The position numbers and the translations under genes are program-made. A stretch of 64,000 nt of DNA from Hippophae tibetana. Taxonomy: Eukaryota > Streptophyta > Magnoliopsida > Rosales > Elaeagnaceae. The stretch is taken from positions 37,539,843 through 37,603,842 of the forward strand of contig CM072810.1 of NCBI GenBank assembly GCA_037013495.1, read 5' to 3'. Shown here one piece after another: positions 36,240-50,024 of the stretch (positions are counted from its first letter, which is position 1; each line of letters opens with the position of its first letter). The notes beneath the pieces were generated by a model. That model did not search any database, had not been told where the DNA came from, and saw only the letters and a list, made by a program, of their open reading frames with translations.

Positions 36240-38856
36240 TACGAGCGAAGCTATTTTGACACAATTGTTAGAAATGATGAATCTAATACCCATGAAGAGA
36301 AAATATCTATACTTTCCCATATATTTACTAAATTTCTTAGAAGGAATAAACCCGTTTTTAGGGATTTAAAAAAAATGTAATCCGAGCTCCAAAATGATTA
36401 TTTCAATGAATTTATAGTTGTATTTCTTCCAAGCAACTTCAAACATTTTGGAGACCACTCATATAGGCATTTGAGCAAAAAACTAAATCTAGAACTATGC
36501 AGCTGAACAGAAATTTTGAACTCTATATCATCAAGAGGATGAACCTTTGAACAAATTCAACGCAGGTTTTTCAATCAATTTCAACTACCCGTACAATTTG
36601 GATGGACCTATTTGGAAAAAAAAACTAGATTGAGAAAATTGTTGTTAGCCTACATAATCATTTTCAAGAAAAAGATACCTTGCTTAAATGCATATAGAAG
36701 GCCTGTGAACTTACTGTTAAACGAATCAGTTGGAAAATTATTCGAACGGCATCACTTCTTACCAAGTTGATGGCAATCCATTGTCGTGGACGGAAAGAGC
36801 TTGACTTTATAGACATCAAGTATAGTTGTACGAGCGAAGCTATTTTTACACAATAGTTAGAAATGATGCATCTAATACCAATGAAGAGAAAATATCTATA
36901 CTTTCCCATAGATTTACTAAATTTCTTAGAAAGAATAAACCCGTTTTTAGGGATTTTCAAAAAAGGTAATCCGAGCTCTAAAATAAGTATTTCAATGAAT
37001 TTATAGTTGTATTTCTTCCAAGCAACTTCAAAAATTTTGGAGACCGCTCATATAGGCATTTGAGGAAAAAAATAAATCTAGAACTATGCAGCTGAACATA
37101 AATTTTGAACTCTATATCATGCAAGAGGATGAAACTTTGAACAAATACTATGCAGGTTTTTCAATCAATTTCATCTACCCGTACAATTTGGATGGCCCTC
37201 TTTGGAAAAAAAAAGTAGATTGAGAAAATTGTTGTTAGTCTACATTATCATTTTCAAGAAAAATATACCTTGCTTAAATCCGTATAGAAGGCCTGTGAAC
37301 TTACTGTTAAATGAATCAGTTGGGAAATTATTCGAACTGCATTATTTGCTGCCAAGATGATAGCAATCCATTTTCGTGGACGGAAAGAGCTTGACTTTAT
37401 AGCCATCAAGTATAGTGGTACGAGCGAAGCTATTTTGACACAATTGTTAGAAATGATCAATCTAATACCAATGAAGAGAAAATATCTATACTTTCCCATA
37501 TATTTACTAAATTTCTTAGAAGGAATAAACCCGTTTTTAGGGATTTAAAAAAAATGTAATCCGAGCTCCAAAATGATTATTTCAATGAATTTATAGTTGT
37601 ATTTCTTCCAAGCAACTTCAAACATTTTGGAGACCACTCATATAGGCATTTGAGCAAAAAACTAAATCTAGAACTATGCAGCTGAACAGAAATTTTGAAC
37701 TCTATATCATCAAGAGGATGAACCTTTGAACAAATTCAACGCAGGTTTTTCAATCAATTTCAACTACCCGTACAATTTGGATGGACCTATTTGGAAAAAA
37801 AAACTAGATTGAGAAAATTGTTGTTAGCCTACATAATCATTTTCAAGAAAAAGATACCTTGCTTAAATGCATATAGAAGGCCTGTGAACTTACTGTTAAA
37901 CGAATCAGTTGGAAAATTATTCGAACGGCATCACTTCTTACCAAGTTGATGGCAATCCATTGTCGTGGACGGAAAGAGCTTGACTTTATAGACATCAAGT
38001 ATAGTTGTACGAGCGAAGCTATTTTGACACAATTGTTAGAAATGATGAATCTAATACCAATGAAGAGAAAATAGCTATACTTTCCTATAGATTTAGTAAA
38101 TTTCTTAGAAAGAATAAACCCATTTTTAGGGATTTTCAAAAAAGGTAATCCGAGTTCTAAAATAAGTATTTCAATGAATTTATAGTTGTATTTCTTCCAA
38201 GCAACTTCAAACATTTTGGAGACCGCTCATATAGGCATTTGAGGAAAAAAATAAATCTAGAACTATGCAGCTGAACATAAATTTTGAACTCTATATCATG
38301 CAAGAGGATGAAACTTTGAACAAATACTATGCAGGTTTTTCAATCAATTTCATCTACCCGTACAATTTGGAGGGCCCTCTTTGGAAAAAAAAGTAGATTG
38401 AGAAAATTGTTGTTAGTCTACATTATCATTTTCAAGAAAAAGATAGCTTGCTTAAATCCATATAGAAGGCCTGTGAACTTACTGTTAAATGAATCAGATG
38501 GGAAATTATTCGAACTGCATTATTTGCTGCCAAGATGATAGCAATCCATTTTCGTGGACGGAAAGAGCTTGACTTTATAGCCATCAAGTATAGTGGTACG
38601 AGCGAAGCTATTTTGACACAATTGTTAGAAATGATCAATCTAATACCAATGAAGAGAAAATATCTATACTTTCCCATAGATTTACTAAATTTCTTAGAAA
38701 GAATAAACCCGTTTTTAGGGATTTAAGAAAAAGATAATCCGAGCTCTAAAATGATTATTTCAATGAATTTATAGTGGTATTTCTTCCAAGAAACTTCAAA
38801 CATTTTGGAGACCACTCATATAGGCATTTGAACAAAAAACTAAATCTAGAACTACG
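36240..38856 (+). repeat. Dimer-like block (period 1,179 bp; anchors 36767-38535)
   Basis: 36,240-37,230 matches 37,419-38,400 with interruptions. Shared rare variants are 'cttagaaggaataaaccc', 'aaaaaaaactag', 'cttaaatgcatatag', 'atagttgtacg' and 'ttcatctaccc', with 'ggccctctttgg'. Around 36,846 and 38,025 the copies switch type ('tttttacacaatag' against 'ttttgacacaattg'). The monomers at 37357 and 38535, like later ones at 39124 and 40304, carry 'ttatttgctgcc', 'tccattttcgtgg' and 'tatagccatcaag', a local subfamily. Confidence 0.82.
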
Positions 38857-40036
38857 CAGCTGAACATAAATTTTGAACTCTATATCATGCAAGAGGATGA
38901 AACTTTGAACAAATTTTATGCAGGTTTTTGAATCATTATCAACTACCCGTACAATTTGGATGGACCTATTTGGGAAAAAAAGTAGATTGAGAAAATTGTT
39001 GTTAGCGTACATAATCATTTTCAAGAAAAAGATACCTTGCTTAAATGCATATAGAAGGCCTGTGAACTTACTGTTAAATGAATCAGATGGGAAATTATTC
39101 GAACTGCATTATTTGCTGCCAAGATGATAGCAATCCATTTTCGTGGACGGAAAGAGCTTGACTTTATAGCCATCAAGTATAGTGGTACGAGCGAAGCTAT
39201 TTTGACACAATTGTTAGAAATGATGAATCTAATACCAATGAAGAGAAAATATCTATACTTTCCCATATATTTACTAAATTTCTTAGAAAGAATAAACCTG
39301 TTTTTAGGGATTTAAAAAAAATGTAATCTGAGCTCTAAAATGATTATTTCAATGAATTTATAGTTGTATTTCTTCCAAGACACTTCAAACATTTTGGAGA
39401 CCACTCATATAGGCATTTGAGCAAAAAACTAAATCTAGAACTATGCAGCTGAACATAAATTTTGAACTCTATATCATGCAAGAGGATGAACCTTTGAACA
39501 AATTCAACTCAGGTTTTTCAATCAATTTCACCTACCCGTACAATTTGGATGGACCTATTTGGAAAAAAAAGTAGATTGAGAAAATTGTTGTTAGTCTAAA
39601 TTATCATTTTCAAGAAAAAGATAGCTTGCTTAAATCCATATAGAAGGCCTATGAACTTACTGTTAAATGAATTAGTTGGGAAATTATTCGAACTGCATTA
39701 TTTGTTGCCAAGATGATTGCAATCCACTTTCGTGGACGGAAAGAGCTTGACTTTATAGACATCAAGTATAGTGGTACGAGCGAAGCTATTTTTACACAAT
39801 AGTTAGAAATGATGTATCTAATACCAATGAAGGGAAAATATCTATACTTTCCCATAGATTTACTAAATTTCTTAGAAAGAATAAACCCGTTTTTAGGGAT
39901 TTAAAAAAAAAGGTAATCCGAGCTCTAAAATGATTATTTCAATGAATTTATAGTTGTATTTCTTCCAAGAAACTTCAAACATTTTCCAAACCACTCATAT
40001 AGGCATTTGAGCAATAAAACTAAATATAGAACTATG
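38857..40036 (+). repeat. Tandem dimer, copy 1 (1,180 bp)
   Basis: Anchors are 39124 and 39713. The unit pairs a 'tatagccatcaag' monomer with a 'gattgcaatcc ... tttttacacaatag' monomer. Rare shared variants with copy 2 are 'tttttgaatcattatcaac', 'tttgggaaaaaaag', 'agtctaaattatc', 'ggcctatgaac', 'gaagggaaaatatc' and 'cttccaagacacttc'. Differences from copy 2 are few (for example 'gcgtacataatc' against 'gcctacataatc'). Confidence 0.9.
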
Positions 40037-41265
40037 CAGCTGAACATAAATTTTGAACTCTATATCATGCAAGAGGATGAAACTTTGACCAAATTTTATG
40101 CAGGTTTTTGAATCATTATCAACTACCCGTACAATTTGGATGGACCTATTTGGGAAAAAAAGTAGATTGAGAAAATTGTTGTTAGCCTACATAATCATTT
40201 TCAAGAAAAAGATACCTTGCTTAAATGCATATAGAAGGCCTGTGAACTTACTGTTAAATGAATCAGATGGGAAATTATTCGAACTGCATTATTTGCTGCC
40301 AAGATGATAGCAATCCATTTTCGTGGACGGAAAGAGCTTGACTTTATAGCCATCAAGTATAGTGGTACGAGCGAAGCTATTTTGACACAATTGTTAGATA
40401 TGATGAATCTAATAGCAATGAAGAGAAAATATCTATACTTTCCCATATATTTACTAAATTTCTTAGAAAGAATAAACCTGTTTTTAGGGATTTAAAAAAA
40501 ATGTAATCTGAGCTCTAAAATGATTATTTCAATGAATTTATAGTTGTATTTCTTCCAAGACACTTCAAACATTTTGGAGACCACTCATATAGGCATTTGA
40601 GCAAAAAACTAAATCTAGAACTATGCAGCTGAACATAAATTTTGAACTCTATATCATGCAAGAGGATGAACCTTTGAACAAATTCAACTCAGGTTTTTCA
40701 ATCAATTTCACCTACCCGTACAATTTGGATGGACCTATTTGGAAAAAAAAGTAGATTGAGAAAATTGTTGTTAGTCTAAATTATCATTTTCAAGAAAAAG
40801 ATAGCTTGCTTAAATCCATATAGAAGGCCTATGAACTTACTGTTAAATGAATTAGTTGGGAAATTATTCGAACTGCATTATTTGTTGCCAAGATGATTGC
40901 AATCCACTTTCGTGGACGGAAAGAGCTTGACTTTATAGACATCAAGTATAGTGGTACGAGCGAAGCTATTTTTACACAATAGTTAGAAATGATGTATCTA
41001 ATACCAATGAAGGGAAAATATCTATACTTTCCCATAGATTTTCTAAATTTCTTAGAAAGAAAAAACCCGTTTTTAGGGATTTAAAAAAAAAGGTAATCCG
41101 AGCTCTAAAATGATTATTTCAATGAATTTATAGTTGTATTTCTTCCAAGAAACTTCAAACATTTTCCAGACCACTCATATAGGCATTTGAGCAATAAAAC
41201 TAAATATAGAACTATGCAGCTGAACATAAATTTTGAACTCTATATCATGCAAGAGGATGAAACTT
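40037..41265 (+). repeat. Tandem dimer, copy 2 (1,180-bp shift)
   Basis: Anchors are 40304 and 40893. It follows copy 1 directly. Near the junction and again near its right end the TCTAGA site is changed to 'aaatatagaac' (about 40,022 and 41,202), a change not seen elsewhere in the window, so the right ends of both dimers descend from the same unit. Homology ends where 'ttctatacagg' replaces 'ttttatgcagg'. Confidence 0.9.
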
Positions 41266-44200
41266 TGAACAAATTCTATACAGGTTTTTCAATCAATTTC
41301 AACTACCCGTACAATTTGGATGGACCTATTTGAAAAAAAAAGAAGATTGAGAAAATTGTTGTTAGCCTACATTATCATTTTGAAGAAAAATATACCTTGC
41401 TTAAATCCGTATAGAAGGCCTGTGAACTTACTGTTAAATGAATCAGTTGGAAAATTATTCGAACGGCATCACTTGTTGCAAAGATGATAGAAATCCACTT
41501 TCGTGGACGGAAAGAGCTTGACTTTATAGACATCAAGTATAGTGGTACGAGCGAAACTATTTTGACACAATTGTTAGATATGATTAATCTAATAGCAATG
41601 AAGAGAAAATATCTATACTTTCCCATATATTTACTAAATTTCTTAGAAAGAATAAACCCGTTTTTAGGGATTTAAAAAAAATGTAATCGGAGCTCTAAAA
41701 TGATTATTTCAATGAATTTATAGTTGTATTTCTTCCAAGCAACTTCAAACATTTTGGAGACCACTCATATAGGAATTTGAGCAAAAAACTAAATCTAGAA
41801 CTATGCAGCTGAACAGAAATTTTGAACTCTATATCATGCAAGAGGATGAACCTTTGAACAAATTTAACGCAGGTTTTTCAATCAATTTCACCTACCCATA
41901 CAATTTGGATGAACCTATTTGGAAAAAAAAGTAGATTGAGAAAATTGTTGGTAGCCTACATTATCATTTTCAAGAAAAAGATACCTTGCTTAAATCCATA
42001 TAGAAGGCCTGTGACCTTACTTTTAAATGAATCAGTTGGAAAATTATTCGAACGGCATCACTAGTTACCAAGTTGATGGCAATCCATTGTCGTGGACGGA
42101 AAGAGCTTGACTTTATAGACATCAAGTATAGTGGTACGAGTGAAGCTCTTTTGACACAATTGTCAGAAATGATGAATCTAATACCAATGAAGAGAAAATA
42201 GCTATACTTTCCAATAGATTTACTAAATTTCTTAGAAAGAATAAACCCATTTTTAGGGATTTTCAAAAACGGTAATCCGAGCTCTAAAATGATTGTTTCA
42301 ATGAATTTATAGTTGTATTTCTTCCAAGCGACTTCAAACATTTTGGAGACCACTCATATAGGCATTTGAGCAAAAAAAACTAAATCTAGAACTATGCAGC
42401 TGAACATAAATTTTGAACTCTATATAATGCAAGAGGATCAAACTTTGAACAAATTCTATGCAGCTTTTTCAATCATTATCAACTACCCGTACAATTTGGA
42501 TGGACCTATTTAAAAAAAAAAGTAGATTGAGAAAATTGTTGTTAGCCTACATTATCATTTTCAAGAAAAAGATACCTTGCTTAAATCCATATAGAAGGCA
42601 TGTGAACTTACCGTTAAATGAATCAGTTGGGAAATTATTCGAACTGCATTATTTGTTGCCAAGATGATAGCAATCCACTTTCGTGGACGGAAAGAGCTTG
42701 AATTTATAGACATCAAGTATAGTGGTACGAGCGAAGCAATTTTGACACAATTGTTAGAATTGATGGATCTAATACTAATGAAGAGAAAATATCAATACTT
42801 TCCTATAGATTTACTAAATTTCTTAGAAAGAATAAACCCATTTTTAGGGATTTTCAAAAAAGGTAATCCGAGCTCTAAAATGATTATTTCAATGAATTTA
42901 TAGTTGTATTTCTTCCAAGCAACTTCAAACATTTTGGAGACCACTCATATAGGCATTTGTGGAAAAAACTAAATCTAGAACTATGCAGCTGAACAGAAAT
43001 TTTGAACTCTATATCATGCAAGAGGATGAAACTTTGAACAAATTCTACGCAGGTTTTTCAATCATTATCAACTACCCGTACAATTTGGATGGACCTATTT
43101 GGAAAAAAACGTAGATTGAGAAAATGGTTGTTAGCCTACATTATCATTTTGAAGAAAAAGATACCTTGCTTCAATCCGTATAGAAGGCCTGTGAACTTAC
43201 TGTTAAATGAATCAGTTGGGAAATTATTCGAACTGCATTATTTGTCGCCAAGATGATAGAAATCCACTTTCGTGGACGGAAAGAGCTAGACTTTATAGAC
43301 ATCAAGTATAGTGGTATGAGCGAAACTATTTTGACACAATTGTTAGATATGATGAATCTAATACCAATGAAGAGAAAATATCTATACTTTCCCATATATT
43401 TACTAACTTTCTTAGAAAGAATAAACCCGTTTTTAGGGATTTAAAAAAAATGTAATCCAAGCTCTAAAATGATTATTTCAATGAATTTATATTTGTATTT
43501 CTTCCAAGCAACTTCAAACATTTTGGAGACCACTCATATAGGCATTTGAGCAAAAAACTAAATCTAGAACTATGCAACTGAACAGAAATTTTGAACTCTA
43601 TATCATGCAAGAGGATGAACCTTTGAACAAATTCAACGCAGGTTTTTCAATCAATTTCAACTACCCGTACAATATGGATATACCTATTTGGAAAAAAAAG
43701 TAGATTGAGAAAATTGTTGGTAGTCTATATTATCATTTTCAAGAAAAAGATAGCTTGCTTAAATCCATATAGAAGGCCTGTGAACTTACTGTTAAATGAA
43801 TCAGTTGGGAAATTATTCGAACTGCATTATTTGTTGCCAAGATGATTGCAATCCACTTTCGTGGACGAAAAGAGCTTGACTTTATAGACATCAAGTATAG
43901 TGGTACGAGCGAAGATATTTTTACACAATTTTTAGAAATGATGAATCTAATACCAAAGAAGAGAAAATATCTATACTTTCCCATATATTTACTAAATTTC
44001 TTAGAAAGAATAAACCCGTTTTTAGGGATTTAAAAAAAAGGTAATCCGAGCTCTAAAATGATTATTTCAATGAATTTATAGTTGTATTTCTTCCAAGCAA
44101 CTTCAAACATTTTGTAGACCACTGATATAGGCATTTGAGCAAAAAACTAAATCTAGAACTATGCAGCTGAACATAAATTGTGAACTCTATATCATGCAAG

Positions 44201-46504
44201 ATGATGAAACTTTGAAGAAATTCTATACAGGTTTTTCAATGAATTTCAACTACCCGTACAATTTGGATGGACCTATTTGGAAAAAAAAACTAGATTGAGA
44301 AAATTGTTTTTAGCCTACATTATCATTTTCAAGAAAAAGATACCTTGCTTAAATCCATATAGAAGGCCTGTGAACTTACTGTTAAATGAATCAGTTGGGA
44401 AATTATTCGAACTGCATCATTTGTTGCCAAGATGATAGCTATCCACTTTCGCGGATGGAAAGAGCTTGACTTTATAGACATCAAGTATAGTGGTACAAGC
44501 GAAGCAATTTTGACACAATTGTTAGAATTGATGAATCTAATACCAATGAAGAGAAAATATCTATACTTTCCCATAGATTTACTAAATTTCTTAGAAAGAA
44601 TAAACCCGTTTTTAGGGATTTTAAAAAAATGGCAATCCGAGCTCTAAAATGATTATTTAAATGAATTTATAGTTGTATTTCTTCCACGTAACTTCAAACA
44701 TTTTGCAGACCACTCATATATGGAATTTGAGCAATAAAACTAAATCTAGAACTATGCAGCTGAACATAATTTTTGAACTCTATATCATGCAAGAGGATGA
44801 AACTTTGAACAAATTCTATGCAGGTTTTTCAATCAATTTCAACTACCCGTACAATTTGGATGGACCTATTTGAAAAAAAAACTAGATTGAGAAAATTGTT
44901 TTTAGCCTACATTATCATTTTCAAGAAAAAGATACCTTGCTTAAATCCATATAGAAGGCCTGTGAACTTACTGTTAAATGAATCAGTTGGGAAATTATTC
45001 GAACTGCATCATTTGTTGCCAAGATGATAGCTATCCACTTTCGCGGATGGAAAGAGCTTGACTTTATAGACATCAAGTATAGTGGTACAAGCGAAGCAAT
45101 TTTGACACAATTGTTAGAATTGATGAATCTAATACCAATGAAGAGAAAATATCTATACTTTCCCATAGATTTACTAAATTTCTTAAAAAGAATAAACCCG
45201 TTTTTAGGTATTTAAAAAAAATGTAATCTGAGCTCTAAAATGATTATTTCAATGAATTTATAGTTGTATTTCTTCCAAGCAACTTCAAATATTTTGGAGC
45301 CACTCATATAGGCATTTGAGCAAAAAACTAAATCTAGAACTATGCAGCTGAACAGAAATTTTGAACTCTATATCATGCAAGAGGATGAACCTTTGAACAA
45401 ATTCAACGCAGGTTTTTCAATCAATTTCAACTACCCGTACAATTTGGATGGACCTATTTGGAAAAAAAAGTAGATTGAGAAAATTGTTGTTAGCCTAAAT
45501 TATCATTTTCAAGAAAAAGATACCTTGCTTAAATCCATATAGAAGGCCTGTGAACTTACTGTTGAATGAATCAGTTGGAAAATTATTCGAACGGCATCAC
45601 TTGTTACCAAGTTGATGGCAATCCATTGTCGTGGACGGAAAGAGGTTGACTTTATAGACATCAAGTATAGTGGTACGAGCGAAGCTATTTTGACACAATT
45701 TTTAGAAATGATGAATCTAATACCAATGAAGAGAAAATAGCTATACTTTCCAATAGATTTACTAAATTTCTTAGAAAGAATAAACCCATTTTTAGGGATT
45801 TTCAAAAAAGGTAATCCGAGCTCTAAAATAAGTATTTCAATGAATTTATAGTTGTATTTCTTCCAAGCAACTTCAAACATTTTGGAGACCACTCATATAG
45901 GCATTTGAGCAAAAAACTAAATCTAGAACTATGCAGCTGAACATAAATTTTGAACTCTATATCATGCAAGAGGATAAAACTTTGAACAAATTCTATGCAG
46001 GTTTTTCAATCAATTTCAACTACCCGTACAATTTGGATGGACCTATTTGGAAAAAATGTAGATTGAGAAAATTGTTGTTAGCCTACATTATCATTTTCAA
46101 GAAAAAGATACCTTGCTTAAATCCATATAGAAGGCCTGTGAACTTGCTGTTAAATGAATCAGTTTTGAAATTATTCGAACTGCATTATTTGTTGCTAAGA
46201 TGATAGCAATCCACTTTCGCGGATGGAAAGAGCTTGACTTTATAGACATCAAGTATAGTGGTACGAGGGAAGCTATATTGTCACAATTGTTAGAAAGGAT
46301 GAATCTAATACCAATGAAGAGAAAATATCTATACTTTCCCATAGATTTACTAAATTTCTTAGAAAGAATAAACCCGTTTTTAGGGATTTAAAAAAAAGGT
46401 AATCCGAGCTCTAAAATGATTATTTCAATGAATTTATAGTTGTATTTCTTCCAAGAAACATCAAACATTTTGGAGACCACTCATATAGGCATTTGAGCAA
46501 AAAA
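41266..46504 (+). repeat. Heterogeneous block and transition to the right-hand subfamily
   Basis: Anchors are 41484, 42073, 42664, 43253, 43842, 44432, 45024, 45612 and 46200. Left members are E- and H-like. From 44432 onward most monomers have 'cgcggatgg' and 'ttagaattgatg', the type that fills the rest of the window. Two adjacent members (44,281-44,590 and 44,873-45,182, shift 592 bp) are nearly identical, including 'gatagctatcc' and 'ggtacaagcg', a single-monomer duplication. An H-type copy persists at 45612. Confidence 0.82.
45509..45892 (-). other. Recurrent antisense open frame C, example (127 codons); not called a gene
   Basis: The longest frame in the repeat lies on the minus strand, at 127 or 123 codons in H-type monomers (1280, 3638, 14849, 17795, 19563, 26050, 27228, 33717, 35486, 37843, 41970) and 81-83 codons in most others. 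It spans the whole of frame B and the end of frame A in antisense. The peptide has hydrophobic stretches such as YFLFIGIRFIIS but no recognisable domain. Open frames of this length arise easily when one stop-free segment is copied 100 times, so I treat it as incidental. Confidence 0.3.
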
Positions 46505-48267
46505 TAAATCTAAAACTGTGCAGCTGAACATAAATTTTGAACTCTATATCATGCAAGAGGATAAAACTTTGAACAAATTCTATGCAGGTTTTTCAATCAA
46601 TTTCAACTACCCGTACAATTTGGATGGACCTATTTGGAAAAAACGTAGATTGAGAAAATTGTTGTTAGCCTACATTATCATTTTCAAGAAAAAGATACCT
46701 TGCTTAAATCCATATAGAAGGCCTGTGAACTTACTGTTAAATGAATCAGTTGGGAAATTATTCGAACTGCATCATTTGTTGCCAAGATGATAGCTATCCA
46801 CTTTCGCGGATGGAAAGAGCTTGACTTTATAGACATCAAGTATAGTGGTACGAGCGAAGCAATTTTGACACAATTGTTAGAATTGATGAATCTAATACCA
46901 ATGAAGAGAAAATATCTATACTTTCCCATAGATTTACTAAATTTCTTAGAGAGAATAAACCCGTTTTTAGGGATTTAAAAAAAAGGTAATGCGAGCTCTA
47001 AAATGATTATTTCAATGAATTTATAGTTGTATTTCTTCCAAGCGACTTCAAACATTTTGGAGACCACTCATATAGGCATTTGAGCAAAAAAACTAAATCT
47101 AGAACTATGCAGCTGAACATAAATTTTGAACTCTATATCATGCAGGAGAATAACACTGTGAACAAATTCTATGCAGGTTTTTCAATCAATTTCAACTACC
47201 CGTACAATTTGGATGGACCTATTTGGAAAAAACGTAGATTGAGAAAATTGTTGTTAGCCTACATTATCATTTTCAAGAAAAAGATACCTTGCTTAAATCC
47301 ATATAGAAGGCCTGTGAACTTGTTGTTAAATGAATCAGTTCGGAAATTATTCGAACTGCATTATTTGTTGCCAAGATGATAGCAATCCACTTTCGTGGAC
47401 GGAAAGAGCTTGACTTTATAGACATCAAGTATAGTTGTACGAGCGAAGCTATTTTGACACAATTGTTAGAAATGATGAATCTAATACGAATGAAGAGAAA
47501 ATATCTATGCTTTCCCATACATTTACTAAATTTCGTAGAAAGAATAAACCCGTTTTTAGGGATTTAAAAAAAAGTAATCCGAGCTCTAAAATGATTATTT
47601 CAATGAATTTATAGTTGTATTTCTTCCAAGCAACTTCAAACATTTTGGAGACCACTCATATAGGCATTTGAGCAAAAAAATTAAACCTAGAACTATGCAG
47701 CTGAACATAAATTTTGAACTCTATATCATGCAGGAGGATGAAACTTTGAACAAATTCTATGCAGGTTTTTCAATCAATTTCAACTACCCGTACAATTTGG
47801 ATGGACCTATTTGGAAAAAACGTAGATTGAGAAAATTGTTGTTAGCCTACATTATCATTTTCAAGAAAAAGATACCTTGCTTAAATCCATATAGAAGGCC
47901 TGTGAACTTGCTGTTAAATGAATCAGTTGGGAAATTTTTCGAACTGCATTATTTGTTGCTAAGATGATAGCAATCCCCTTTCGCGGATGGAAAGAGCTTG
48001 ACTTTATAGACATCAAGTATAGTGGTACGAGCGAATCAATTTTGACACAATTGTTAGAATTGATGAATCTAATACCAATGAAGAGAAAATATCTATACTT
48101 TCCCATAGATTTACTAAATTCGTAGAAAGAATAAACCCGTTTTTAGGGATTTAAGAAAAAGGTAATCCGAGCTCTAAAATGATTATTTCAATGAATTTAT
48201 AGTTGTATTTCTTCCAAGGAACTTCAAACATTTTGGAGACCACTCATATAGGCATTTGAGCAAAAAA
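46505..48267 (+). repeat. Three-monomer tandem unit, copy 1 (~1,763 bp)
   Basis: Anchors are 46787, 47376 and 47964. The order is X ('gtgcagctg', 'aggataaaac', 'gatagctatcc'), Y ('atagttgtacg', 'aatacgaatgaag', 'ttcgtagaaag'), Z ('attaaacctag', 'gaaatttttcg', 'gcaatcccc', 'actaaattcgtag'). The same X-Y order recurs at 48550, 51489, 56193 and 61489. Confidence 0.9.
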
Positions 48268-50024
48268 TAAATCTAGAACTGTGCAGCTGAACATAAATTT
48301 TGAACTCTATATCATGCAAGAGGATAAAACTTTGAACAAATTCTATGCAGGTTTTTCAATCAATTTCAACTACCCGTACAATTTGGATGGACCTATTTGG
48401 AAAAAACGTAGATTGAGAAAATTGTTGTTAGCCTACATTATCATTTTCAAGAAAAAGATACCTTGCTTAAATCCATATAGAAGGCCTGTGAACTTACTGT
48501 TAAATGAATCAGTTGGGAAATTATTCGAACTGCATCATTTGTTGCCAAGATGATAGCTATCCACTTTCGCGGATGGAAAGAGCTTGACTTTATAGACATC
48601 AAGTATAGTGGTACGAGCGAAGCAATTTTGAAACAATTGTTAGAATTGATGAATCTAATACCAATGAAGAGAAAATATCTATACTTTCCCATAGATTTAC
48701 TAAATTTCTTAGAGAGAATAAACCCGTTTTTAGGGATTTAAAAAAAAGGTAATGCGAGCTCTAAAATGATTATTTCAATGAATTTATAGTTGTATTTCTT
48801 CCAAGCGACTTCAAACATTTTGGAGACCACTCATATAGGCATTTGAGCAAAAAAACTAAATCTAGAACTATGCAGCTGAACATAAATTTTGAACTCTATA
48901 TCATGTAGGAGAATAACACTGTGAACAAATTCTATGCAGGTTTTTCAATCATTATCAACTACTCGTACAATTTGGATGGACCTATTTGGAAAAAAAAGAA
49001 GATTGAGAAAATAGTTGTTAGCCTACATTATCATTTTCAAGAAAAAGATACCTTGCTTAAATCCATATAGAAGGCCTGTGAACTTGTTGTTAAATGAATC
49101 AGTTCGGAAATTATTCGAACTGCATTATTTGTTGCCAAGATGATAGCAATCCACTTTCGTGGACGGAAAGAGCTTGACTTTATAGACATCAAGTATAGTT
49201 GTACGAGCGAAGCTATTTTGACACAATTGTTAGAAATGATGAATCTAATACGAATGAAGAGAAAATATCTATGCTTTCCCATACATTTACTAAATTTCGT
49301 AGAAAGAATAAACCCGTTTTTAGGGATTTAAAAAAAAGTAATCCGAGCTCTAAAATGATTATTTCAATGAATTTATAGTTGTATTTCTTCCAAGCAACTT
49401 CAAACATTTTGGAGACCACTCATATAGGCATTTGAGCAAAAAAATTAAACCTAGAACTATGCAGCTGAACATAAATTTTGAACTCTATATCATGCAGGAG
49501 GATGAAACTTTGAACAAATTCTATGCAGGTTTTTCAATCAATTTCAACTACCCGTACAATTTGGATGGACCTATTTGGAAAAAACGTAGATTGAGAAAAT
49601 TGTTGTTAGCCTACATTATCATTTTCAAGAAAAAGATACCTTGCTTAAATCCATATAGAAGGCCTGTGAACTTGCTGTTAAATGAATCAGTTGGGAAATT
49701 TTTCGAACTGCATTATTTGTTGCTAAGATGACAGCAATCCCCTTTCGCGGATGGAAAGAGCTTGACTTTATAGACATCAAGTATAGTGGTACGAGCGAAG
49801 CAATTTTGACACAATTGTTAGAATTCATGAATCTAATACCAATGAAGAGAAAATATCTATACTTTCCCATAGATTTACTGAATTCGTAGAAAGAATAAAC
49901 CAGTTTTTAGGGATTTAAGAAAAAGGTAATCCGAGCTCTAAAATGATTATTTCAATGAATTTATAGTTGTATTTCTTCCAAGGAACTTCAAACATTTTGG
50001 AGACCACTCATATAGGCATTTGAG
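48268..50024 (+). repeat. Three-monomer tandem unit, copy 2 (~1,763 bp)
   Basis: Anchors are 48550, 49140 and 49728, following copy 1 directly. The X monomers are nearly identical, including 'cttagagagaataaac' and 'ggtaatgcgag'. The 5' part of Y differs ('atcattatcaactactcg' and 'aaaaaagaagattg' here; 'atcaatttcaactacccg' and 'aaaaaacgtag' in copy 1), which suggests a conversion patch at about 48,900-49,015. Z differs by a few bases (for example 'gcgaagcaa' against 'gcgaatcaa'). Confidence 0.88.
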
